From the NCBI GenBank assembly GCA_038238915.1, contig JBBSFH010000010.1:60153-124152 (forward strand): DNA of 64,000 nt, written 5' to 3'. The position numbers and the translations under genes were made by a program. The notes under the pieces were generated by a model. The model saw nothing but the letters and a program-made list of their open reading frames with translations. It was not told the origin of the DNA and did not search any database. The DNA comes from JAVVHE01 sp038238915 (GTDB taxonomy: Bacteria > Pseudomonadota > Alphaproteobacteria > Sphingomonadales > Sphingomonadaceae). Positions 47,666-55,240 of this stretch are shown here, in pieces (the first letter of the stretch is position 1; every line of letters starts with the position of its first letter).

Positions 47666-48799
47666 ATGCTCGGTGATCGAATTTTCGTCATTGTCGCGAT
47701 GGTCGTCGGTTCTTCGGTCGAGGTCCGTGCAGGTCTGATCGGCGATAGTGTCAAGGTCGAGCTGATCAACACCGGCCTGGATGTCCAGGGTTCTTCGACT
47801 GCGGTGGTCGGGGCCGGCGTCGAGTTCCCCAGAAACGGCCCGGCCAGCAACGTTTTTGATATCGATTTCACCGACACGCAGGTGAGCTTCACTCTCGACC
47901 CGGGTTTCAATTATTTGATCAATCCGTTCGCGCATGTGAACTACCGGGTCGCGGACCTCACCAAGACGCTGTCTGGTGCGTCGGTCAACGCCGCGACAAC
48001 GCTTTCCCAATTCACCAACTCGCGGCTGAGCCTCAGCAACGGCAGTCTGATCCTGGATTTCGCAGGCCTCGGGAACGGCTTCACGATCTCCAAGGGCAGC
48101 CGTGTCGTGCTCGATCTAACGGCGACCGCGCCGGTGACAACCTTGACCGCAGGTGGCCTCGACGTGCCACGCACCGGTCAGATTTCGGCGGTGCCGGGGG
48201 TCGTGAACACCAGCTTCGACAGTTCTGGTGGCGGCTGCGATACCGGCGGCCTGAACGTAACCGGCGCACCGACGATCGACACCGGAAACGTCCACTTTGT
48301 GCGCCTGTCGCCCACGGGCGATAGCAGTTGCTACCTGTCCGTCGGTTCGCCGACTGGAGCCGAAGCGCTGCTGTTCCTCGGCGATCCGCTCAACAGGATC
48401 ACCAATCTCGGATTCTACTGGGGCAGTATCGACGCGTACAACAGCTTCCAGGTGCTCGACCTCAACGGCAGGCCGATCCCCATCGACGGCTTCGGCGACA
48501 CTGTCACCGGCAGCGCCTTCTCCGCGTTCACCGGCCGATTCGCCCCGGATAGCGCCTACGTGAACTTGGCATTCGCCCCAGGCGCGCAGCCGCTGGCGCT
48601 GCGGCTTATCTCCAGCAACACGGCCTTCGAGATCGATAATCTGGGGATCAAGCACACGACGCCGGCTGCTCCAGCGAGAGCGGCCGCGAGCGCCGCGCGC
48701 GTTCCCGCGCCGCCGATCGCCTGGATGTTCGGTTCGGCGCTGCTGACGTTGGCGATCGGGCGTCGGAACCGGACTGCGGGTCGTATCGCTCACCCGTAA
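47666..48799 (+). CDS. PEP-CTERM-like exported protein (VPAP variant)
   Basis: 377 aa. Signal peptide MLGDRIFVIVAMVVGSSVEVRAG, long beta-rich secreted region with two cysteines in GGGCDTGG and SSCYLS, and a C-terminal VPAPPIAWMFGSALLTLAIGRRNRTAG sorting signal of the VPxP type. GGGAGGG lies before the ATG. It overlaps the glyA 3' end by 10 bp on the other strand. The preceding gap (47451-47665) shows nothing certain; a sigma-54-like pair there is one base off in spacing. Confidence 0.8.
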   Translation: MLGDRIFVIVAMVVGSSVEVRAGLIGDSVKVELINTGLDVQGSSTAVVGAGVEFPRNGPASNVFDIDFTDTQVSFTLDPGFNYLINPFAHVNYRVADLTKTLSGASVNAATTLSQFTNSRLSLSNGSLILDFAGLGNGFTISKGSRVVLDLTATAPVTTLTAGGLDVPRTGQISAVPGVVNTSFDSSGGGCDTGGLNVTGAPTIDTGNVHFVRLSPTGDSSCYLSVGSPTGAEALLFLGDPLNRITNLGFYWGSIDAYNSFQVLDLNGRPIPIDGFGDTVTGSAFSAFTGRFAPDSAYVNLAFAPGAQPLALRLISSNTAFEIDNLGIKHTTPAAPARAAASAARVPAPPIAWMFGSALLTLAIGRRNRTAGRIAHP

Positions 48800-50085
48800 A
48801 TCGGGAAACGCGCACACAGCGCCCGCACGCGCACATTCACTGCCGCTTCCACCGCCGCATTGCCTCCCTCCCCGTTCGTCGCCAGCCCATCGAGCACATC
48901 GGCGATCATGTCGCCGATGCTCGCGAACTCCACCGGGCCGAAGCCGCGTGTGGTGCCCGCAGGCGAGCCGATGCGGATGCCGCTCGTCTGCATGGGCGGA
49001 AGTGGATCGAAGGGGATGCCGTTCTTGTTGCAGGTGATGCCTGCGCGTTCGAGCGCCTCGTCGGCGGCTTTGCCGGTGAGGTTCTTGGGGCGCAGGTCCA
49101 CCAAGGCGACGTGCGTATCGGTGCCGCCCGCGACCAGATCGCAGCCGCGATCTTTGAGCCGCGAGGCCATCGTGCGCGCGTTATCGATCACGGCCTGCGA
49201 GTAGAGTTTGAAATCGGGACGCAGCGCCTCGCCGAACGCCACCGCCTTCGCTGCGATCACATGCATCAGCGGGCCGCCCTGCAGGCCGGGAAACACCGCC
49301 GAGTTGCACTTCTTGCCGAGCGCGGGATCGTCCGAAAGGATCATCCCACCGCGCGGCCCGCGCAGCGTCTTGTGCGTGGTGGTGGTGACGACATGCGCGT
49401 GCGGGAAGGGCGAGGGGTGGACGCCGCCCGCGACCAGCCCCGCAAAATGCGCCATATCCACCATCATCAGCGCGCCGACCTCGTCTGCAATCGCCCGGAA
49501 CTGCGCGAAATCCCACGTGCGAGGGTAAGCCGAACCGCCGCAAATGATCAGCTTGGGGCGATGCTCGTGCGCGAGCGCGCGCACAGAATCGAAATCGACC
49601 AGATGCGTATCGGGCCGCACGCCATAGTGCACTGCCTTGAACCATTTGCCGCTTTGCGCAGCCGATGCGCCGTGGGTGAGGTGGCCCCCCGATGCGAGGT
49701 CCAGACCCATGAAGCAATCGCCGGGCTGCAGCAGCGCGAGAAACACCGCGCCATTGGCCTGCGCGCCGGAGTGGGGCTGCACATTGGCCCATGCACAGCC
49801 GAATAGCTGTTTCGCGCGATCGATCGCGAGCTGCTCGACCACGTCCGAAGGCGCGCAGCCCTGATAATAGCGGCGGCCGGGATAGCCCTCGGCATATTTG
49901 TTGGTGAAGACCGAACCCTGCGCTTCGAGCACCGCGCGACTGACGATATTCTCCGAAGCGATCAGTTCGATCTGCGTTTGCTCGCGGTGCAGTTCCTGCG
50001 CGACGCCTGCGGCGACGGCGGGATCGGCCTCAGCAAGCGTATCGACGAAGAAGCGATCGGGAACGGGTTCGGGGCGGGTGCTCAT
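48790..50085 (-). CDS. glyA: Serine hydroxymethyltransferase
   Basis: 431 aa PLP enzyme interconverting serine and glycine with tetrahydrofolate. ELIASENIVSRAVLEAQGSV near the N-terminus, VDMAHFAGLVAGG, and PLP lysine in VVTTTTHKTLRGPRGGMI near 230. Overlaps rpiB start by 4 bp (ATGA), the conserved alphaproteobacterial rpiB-glyA arrangement. Confidence 0.97.
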   Translation of the reverse strand: MSTRPEPVPDRFFVDTLAEADPAVAAGVAQELHREQTQIELIASENIVSRAVLEAQGSVFTNKYAEGYPGRRYYQGCAPSDVVEQLAIDRAKQLFGCAWANVQPHSGAQANGAVFLALLQPGDCFMGLDLASGGHLTHGASAAQSGKWFKAVHYGVRPDTHLVDFDSVRALAHEHRPKLIICGGSAYPRTWDFAQFRAIADEVGALMMVDMAHFAGLVAGGVHPSPFPHAHVVTTTTHKTLRGPRGGMILSDDPALGKKCNSAVFPGLQGGPLMHVIAAKAVAFGEALRPDFKLYSQAVIDNARTMASRLKDRGCDLVAGGTDTHVALVDLRPKNLTGKAADEALERAGITCNKNGIPFDPLPPMQTSGIRIGSPAGTTRGFGPVEFASIGDMIADVLDGLATNGEGGNAAVEAAVNVRVRALCARFPIYG

Positions 50086-50525
50086 GGCTGCATCTCCGGC
50101 GAGAGTTTGCGGACGCGCCCGGTGTGGCGGCCGCCGAGAAATTCGGTTTCGAGGAAGGCGTGGAGGCAGTCGAGCGCAACTTCAAGCCCGATCAGTCGCG
50201 CACCCAGCGCGAGCACATTGGCATCGTTATGGCTGCGCGCGAGGCGCGCCATCGTCGCGTGCGTGCAGTTGGCGGCGCGGATGTGCGCGTGGCGGTTGGC
50301 GGCAATCTCGATGCCGATGCCGCTGCCGCAAACCAACACGCCCCGGCCGGCACGGCCATCGGCGAGCGCGGCGGCGAGCTTGTCGGCGTAATCGGGGTAA
50401 TCGACGCTGGCCTCGTCGAACGGGCCGAGATCGAGGATTTCGTGGCCTTGCGCGCGCAGGTGTTCGGCGAGCGCGGCCTTCATGGCGAAGCCGGCGTGGT
50501 CGGAAGCGAAGGCGATTGCGAGCAT
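50082..50525 (-). CDS. rpiB: Ribose-5-phosphate isomerase B
   Basis: 147 aa. IAFASDHAGFAMKAALAEHL, DYPDYADKLAAAL, and LVCGSGIGIEIAANRHAHIRAANC with the catalytic Cys in VCGSG. ATG 50525 is chosen as it matches the family N-terminus (MLAIAFASDHAG); 24 further upstream codons do not. Coupled to glyA. Confidence 0.95.
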   Translation of the reverse strand: MLAIAFASDHAGFAMKAALAEHLRAQGHEILDLGPFDEASVDYPDYADKLAAALADGRAGRGVLVCGSGIGIEIAANRHAHIRAANCTHATMARLARSHNDANVLALGARLIGLEVALDCLHAFLETEFLGGRHTGRVRKLSPEMQP

Positions 50526-50602
50526 GGGCGACGCATAGCAGCAAAGCCCGGTGCGCCGAAAGTCGGTGGACTTGGCTGCGGCACCCGGCGCACTCACGCG
50601 CG

Positions 50603-51031
50603 ATGACCATGATGACGCTGACCGGCCATTGCCAGTGCGGGCGCATCCGCTTCACCGCGAGCGATGCGCCGACCGCGACCGAACTCTGCCACTGCGCGAT
50701 GTGCCGCCGCGCGGTGGGCAATATCCACATGGCGAGCGTCAGCGCGGCGCGGGCCAGCGTCACCTGGGTGGGCGAACCCGCCACCTACGCCTCGTCGCCC
50801 ATCGCCACGCGCGGCTTCTGCGCGCATTGCGGCACGCCGCTCTACTTCGCCTACAACGATAGCGAGCGCATGGATCTGATGGCGGGCGCGATCGATCAGG
50901 CGGATGCGCTGCGACCCGCATCGCAATTCGGAGTGGAGGGCAGGCTCGAAGCGTTCCGCGATCTCGATGGGCTGCCTGAGGCGCGGACCGATGATGACGC
51001 GCAAATCATGGAGCGCTGGGCGCAAGCCTGA
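50603..51031 (+). CDS. GFA family zinc protein (CENP-V/Gfa)
   Basis: 142 aa. Zinc ligands: GHCQCGRIRF, ELCHCAMCRRAVG and RGFCAHCGTPLYF. This is the glutathione-dependent formaldehyde-activating fold, which covers proteins of diverse and mostly unknown function. Its end overlaps the POT transporter gene by 26 bp in convergent orientation. Confidence 0.9.
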   Translation: MTMMTLTGHCQCGRIRFTASDAPTATELCHCAMCRRAVGNIHMASVSAARASVTWVGEPATYASSPIATRGFCAHCGTPLYFAYNDSERMDLMAGAIDQADALRPASQFGVEGRLEAFRDLDGLPEARTDDDAQIMERWAQA

Positions 51032-52388
51032 GCGCGGCGGCGTCCGCGCGCGCCAGCATCCGGCGCACCGCAGGACGCAGCGCCAGAAACACCAGCGCGC
51101 CGCCACAGACGATCCCCGCGTGCATCGCCCAAAAGCGCGTATCGCTCATGCGCTCGTACAGCCCGCCCAGACGCCCCGAGAGCGTGCTGCCCACGAACGC
51201 CGCGCTGCTGTTCAGGCCGATCACCATCGCGCTCATGCTGACGGGGGCAGCGCGGGCATAGAGGCCGACCACGATCGGCGTGAAGAACAGCCAGCCGGTA
51301 TTATCGATCAGGTGGAACACCAGCGCCCAGGCGAGCGGCACGCGCGCGCCGAACAGCGGCGTGGCGGCGGCGAGCCAAAGCATCGATGCGCCGAAGATCA
51401 GGCAGCCGATCGCCATCTTGGTGATCGCTTCGGGCTCCGCCCCACGCGCCGCCTGCCAGCGCCACAACGCGATCACCGGGGGAAGGAAGACCACCGGGAC
51501 GACCGCGTCGACCGCCTGGAACCACGGCACGGGCATTTGCCAACCCATGATCTGGAGATCGACATGGTCCCGGACCCAGAGATTATAGACGTTCCACACC
51601 TGGCTCTGCGCGATCCAGAACGTGCCCGAGACCGCGACGAGCAACACGAGCAGCGCGACCGGTCCGCGTTCGCCGTTCGGGCGGGGCGCGGGAGCAGCCA
51701 CGCGCGGGGGATCGGCGGGAAGCTCGCCGCGCGCGATCGCGTAGGTAATCAGACCGATCAGCATCCCCGCACCCGCGAGTGCGAAGGCGAGATGCCAAGC
51801 ACCCGTCGCCGCGATCACTCCGCACACCAGCGGCCCCGCGAAGGCTCCCATATTGTAGAGTGCGTAGAAAATCTGCAGCCCATCGTCTCGCCGCCGGTCC
51901 GCGCCGGGATACAGCAGCCCCACCTGCGCAAACAGATTGGGGCTGATCAGCCCCGCTCCGAGGACGCCCAACAGGAGGCCGATCAGAAAGCTCTGGTCGA
52001 ACGCAAGCGCGAGCTGACCCAGCGCGATCAGCGCGCCGCCGAGGAACGCCGCACCGCTGCGGCCGAGCAATCGATCGCCCATCAGGCCGCCGAGCAGCGG
52101 CGCGAAATAGCTAAGGCCGACCGAGAGGCCGAAGAGCTGCACCGCGAAGGCCTGGTTGCTCAAGTGGCCGGTGACCGCCTCGATCGCCGCGCGCGTGGGC
52201 GCGAAGCCTGCGATGTGCTCGATACGGCCGGGCAGGAACAGCGCACCCACCATGTAGAGCACGAGCAGCGCCTGCGTGGCGAAACGCGCGAAGGCCTCCC
52301 AGAAGACGGTGGCGCACAGCCAGGTGAGCTCGCGCGGCTGGCCGAACAGATCGGCCGGACGTTGCCGAACGGCGGCGATGGTGGCCAA
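51006..52388 (-). CDS. POT-family MFS transporter
   Basis: 460 aa, 12 or more membrane segments. The N-terminal LCATVFWEAFARFATQALLVLYMV corresponds to the POT helix-1 motif (E-x-x-E-R), here EAFAR, and LGGLMGDRLLGRSGAAFLGG and GLISPNLFAQVGLLYPGADRRRDDGLQIFYALYNMGAF are the two POT family signatures. Proton-coupled uptake of di- or tripeptides is likely, though the altered ExxER leaves the substrate open. Confidence 0.85.
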   Translation of the reverse strand: MATIAAVRQRPADLFGQPRELTWLCATVFWEAFARFATQALLVLYMVGALFLPGRIEHIAGFAPTRAAIEAVTGHLSNQAFAVQLFGLSVGLSYFAPLLGGLMGDRLLGRSGAAFLGGALIALGQLALAFDQSFLIGLLLGVLGAGLISPNLFAQVGLLYPGADRRRDDGLQIFYALYNMGAFAGPLVCGVIAATGAWHLAFALAGAGMLIGLITYAIARGELPADPPRVAAPAPRPNGERGPVALLVLLVAVSGTFWIAQSQVWNVYNLWVRDHVDLQIMGWQMPVPWFQAVDAVVPVVFLPPVIALWRWQAARGAEPEAITKMAIGCLIFGASMLWLAAATPLFGARVPLAWALVFHLIDNTGWLFFTPIVVGLYARAAPVSMSAMVIGLNSSAAFVGSTLSGRLGGLYERMSDTRFWAMHAGIVCGGALVFLALRPAVRRMLARADAAALRLAPSAP

Positions 52389-52489
52389 GCGCGTGTCCCC
52401 CTGGGTGCTGCGCGGAGACTACCCCGCTTTGACAGGCGCGCAACGGCTGGCTGGACTTGCGTGGCGCTTCCCTGCGAAGGCGTCGAGCT

Positions 52490-53248
52490 ATGGAAACCGC
52501 CACCGAGCCGCACCGCTTTGCCTCTTTCGATGGGGCCAGGATCGCGTGGCGCGAGCTGGGCGACGGGCCACCGGTGATCCTGCTGCACGGACTGTTCAGC
52601 CACGGCGAGATGAACTGGCTGAAGTTCGGCCACGCGCAGGCGGTGGCGGACGCGGGATTCCGTGTCATCCTGCCCGATTTCCGTGCGCACGGGCTGAGCG
52701 CCGCGCCGCACGACGCGCAAGCCTATCCCGATGACGTCCTCGCGCGCGATATCGAGGCGCTGGTGGCGCATCTGGATTTGGCCGAGTTCGATCTGGGCGG
52801 CTATTCGCTCGGCGCACGCACCACCGTGCGCCTGATCGCGCGCGGCATGACGCCGCGGCGGGCGGTGCTCGGCGGGATGGGGCTGGAAGGGATCACGCAC
52901 GGCCTGCGCCGGAGGGACTTTTTCCGCGACGCGATTGGCAATCCGGGCGCGCATGCGCCCGGCTCGGCGGCGTTTTACGCCGTGCAGTTCGCGCGCGCGA
53001 CGGGCACCGATCTGGAAGCGGCAGCCCACCTGCTAGGCTCTTTCCGCGACACGCCCGGTGGCGAACTCGAGGCGTTCACGATGCCGACGCTGGTAGTGTG
53101 CGGGGTGGACGACCGCGACAACGGCTCGGCCCCCGCGCTCGCCGCCGCGCTGCCGCGCGCGACGCTGGTCGAGATCGAGGGCAATCACATCACCGCGGTC
53201 TCGCGCCCCGGGCTGGGCGCAGCGGTCGCGGCGTTCTTGAACGCTTGA
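52490..53248 (+). CDS. Alpha/beta hydrolase
   Basis: 252 aa. Oxyanion segment VILLHGLFSHGEMNW, nucleophile elbow LGGYSLGARTTVR (Ser near 107), Asp in VVCGVDDRDNGSA and His in EIEGNHITAV. Substrate cannot be deduced. ATG 52490 follows a weak ribosome site; a longer frame adds basic residues unlike the family. Confidence 0.88.
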   Translation: METATEPHRFASFDGARIAWRELGDGPPVILLHGLFSHGEMNWLKFGHAQAVADAGFRVILPDFRAHGLSAAPHDAQAYPDDVLARDIEALVAHLDLAEFDLGGYSLGARTTVRLIARGMTPRRAVLGGMGLEGITHGLRRRDFFRDAIGNPGAHAPGSAAFYAVQFARATGTDLEAAAHLLGSFRDTPGGELEAFTMPTLVVCGVDDRDNGSAPALAAALPRATLVEIEGNHITAVSRPGLGAAVAAFLNA

Positions 53249-53315
53249 GACAAACCGCTCGTCGCAACTCTCCGGACGGGATGGAACCGTGTGGCGCGGC
53301 GTTGGTTTTATTGTC

Positions 53316-53419
53316 GTGAAGGCCGCTTAAGCCACCCCCCTGGCAGGCCTTCACAACTGTCCTGCCCAAAGAGCCCCGGTCCGGATTCCCCCCTCCCGGC
53401 CGGGGCTCACCCCTTTTTT
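53316..53419 (+). ncRNA. Candidate small RNA with two C-rich hairpin loops
   Basis: In the gap between two genes: hairpin 1 has a 9-bp stem GTGAAGGCC / GGCCTTCAC (53316-53354) with CCACCCCCC in the loop; hairpin 2 has a 9-bp stem GAGCCCCGG / CCGGGGCTC (53371-53408) with TTCCCCCCTCCC in the loop and ends in TTTTTT. Two stems with anti-Shine-Dalgarno-like C-rich loops and a terminator resemble regulatory sRNAs of alphaproteobacteria. No promoter is certain (a GGAAC box at 53286 has unsuitable spacing). Confidence 0.45.
53371..53419 (+). terminator. Rho-independent terminator
   Basis: Stem GAGCCCCGG / CCGGGGCTC followed after five bases by a run of six T. It would end the hydrolase transcript and/or the candidate small RNA. 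Confidence 0.75.
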
Positions 53420-53439
53420 CGCAACAGGTCCGGCGGCCT

Positions 53440-55137
53440 TCAGCCGTCGTCGCGCCGATAGAAGTCGGTGCCCGACAAGCTCAGCCGCTGCGGCCGGCCG
53501 TCGATTACCCCGTCGAACCATGCGCGCTCGGGCCACCACTGCTCGTCCCCCGCCCGCCAGCTTCCATCGGCCAGTCGCGTCAGCGGCGTCACGCCATCGG
53601 CAAATAATTTGTCACCGCGAGCGATGATGCGCGTCACTCCGCCCCAGACATTGTCCGTGTCATAACGTCCCGTCAGCGCGGCGAGTTCGGGCGCGGGTGC
53701 GGGTTTGGCCGGTGTGCCCCGCGCGGCATACCAGTCGCCGCCATACCACAGCCCGCTGACCTTGCCGCCCACGCGCTCGGCCTGCAATGGAAAGCGGCCA
53801 AACGCGGGGTGACGCACCGCGAGCAGATCGGGGGCAGGCCCATCGACCGCTGCCGAGCCGCCCGCGAACCGGGCGCGCAGCCCGCCGGGAACCGCACTCA
53901 ACACGATCGTGCGGCCATCGTCAGCAGCGAAGCGGCCGACATAATCTCCCGGTGAATTGAATGCCGCGCGCGTCGGAGCGGGCGTCGGCGCCGCACCTCC
54001 GTCGCGCGCGACGCGCAGCATCTGGCAAGCGTAGGACGTGATGTCGCGCGGGCGATAGCCAGGCATGCCGGTCAGCGTGGTACTGGCGAAGCACGCGGTC
54101 CCCGCCGCCGCATCGACATGGATCGAAGAGGTGAACGCGATCATCCCGCCCGTGTGGTGCAGCATCGTGCGGCCATCGATGGGAACCGTGGCCAATCCAA
54201 AGCCATAGCGCGATCCCGGCTGCGCCCAGCCCGGCGCATCGATCGTGGCGGTGGTAAAGCGGCGCGCGTCCGCGTCCGAAAGCAGCGGCGCGCCGTGGCC
54301 CCGCGCCGCCGCGATCAGCCAGCGCGCATATTTTGCCATGTCGTGCGCGGTCGCCGCGATGCAGCCCGCCGCAAATGTCACGTCCGCCCACGGTGCCACG
54401 CCGAGCCGATCGCGGTCGCTCCAGCCGAGATCGCCCGCATACGGCGTATACCCCTGCGCGTAGAGCGCACGGTCCTCGGCACGGATCGCGCCGCGCGCGG
54501 TTCCCATGCCCAGCGGCTCGAACACCAGCTCGCGGACGAGAACCTCGAACGGTTTACCGCTCGCCCGTTCGAGCGCCTTGCCGATCAGCGTGTAGCCGAG
54601 ATTGCTGTAGGACCAGTGCGTGTGCGGCGCGTAGCCCTGCCACAGCTTGCCGCCGGTGGGGCGCGGGAATAGCGGCGCATCGTCGGGCAGGCCGCTGCTA
54701 TGCTCGATCAGGTGCATCAGCGTGATGCCGCGCGGCACGTCGATCCCGGGCACCAGCGCCACCACCTCTGCGTTCAGGTCGAGCTTGCCGCGCGCGCTCA
54801 GGATCAGCGCGCACAGCGCCGCGAAGGATTTGCTGATCGATCCGATCTGGAACAGGTGGCCGGGACCGACAGGCTCGTGCCGATCCACGTCCGCCAGCCC
54901 TGCGCGGATGAAGCCCGCGAACCCGTCCGCGTCGACCATCGCCACCGTCATGGCGGGGATGCCGTGATCGGCAACGTGGCGATCGACCTGCGCGCGCACT
55001 GCCGCCACGGCGGGGCGATAATCGCGCCCTGGGAGGCCCGCATGTTCGATTCCGTCGGCGGCGGCGTGGGCGGTGCGCGCGACAGCGGCGGCGGCGGCGA
55101 GCGTTGCGGTGGCGGTCAACAATTCGCGGCGGTTCAT
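53440..55137 (-). CDS. Serine hydrolase of the beta-lactamase/class C family
   Basis: 565 aa. Twin-arginine-like start MNRRELLTATATLAAAAAVARTAHA. Catalytic domain at about 50-400: SISKSFAALC gives the S-x-x-K, and WSYSNLGYTLIG gives the Y-S-N triad motif; HHTGGM corresponds to the third motif. The C-terminal 150 residues form an added beta domain (GRFAADDGRTIVLSAVPGG). Probable peptidase or esterase in the periplasm rather than a true resistance enzyme. Confidence 0.88.
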   Translation of the reverse strand: MNRRELLTATATLAAAAAVARTAHAAADGIEHAGLPGRDYRPAVAAVRAQVDRHVADHGIPAMTVAMVDADGFAGFIRAGLADVDRHEPVGPGHLFQIGSISKSFAALCALILSARGKLDLNAEVVALVPGIDVPRGITLMHLIEHSSGLPDDAPLFPRPTGGKLWQGYAPHTHWSYSNLGYTLIGKALERASGKPFEVLVRELVFEPLGMGTARGAIRAEDRALYAQGYTPYAGDLGWSDRDRLGVAPWADVTFAAGCIAATAHDMAKYARWLIAAARGHGAPLLSDADARRFTTATIDAPGWAQPGSRYGFGLATVPIDGRTMLHHTGGMIAFTSSIHVDAAAGTACFASTTLTGMPGYRPRDITSYACQMLRVARDGGAAPTPAPTRAAFNSPGDYVGRFAADDGRTIVLSAVPGGLRARFAGGSAAVDGPAPDLLAVRHPAFGRFPLQAERVGGKVSGLWYGGDWYAARGTPAKPAPAPELAALTGRYDTDNVWGGVTRIIARGDKLFADGVTPLTRLADGSWRAGDEQWWPERAWFDGVIDGRPQRLSLSGTDFYRRDDG

Positions 55138-55240
55138 CGGTGTGTCCCCTGGCGGCGGCGCAAGGCTGGCACGCGCAGCCGTTTCATGTCCAGCGGCTTC
55201 AGCGTGGACGGGGCGGGACTGGGCGGCTAGCACGGCAGCA

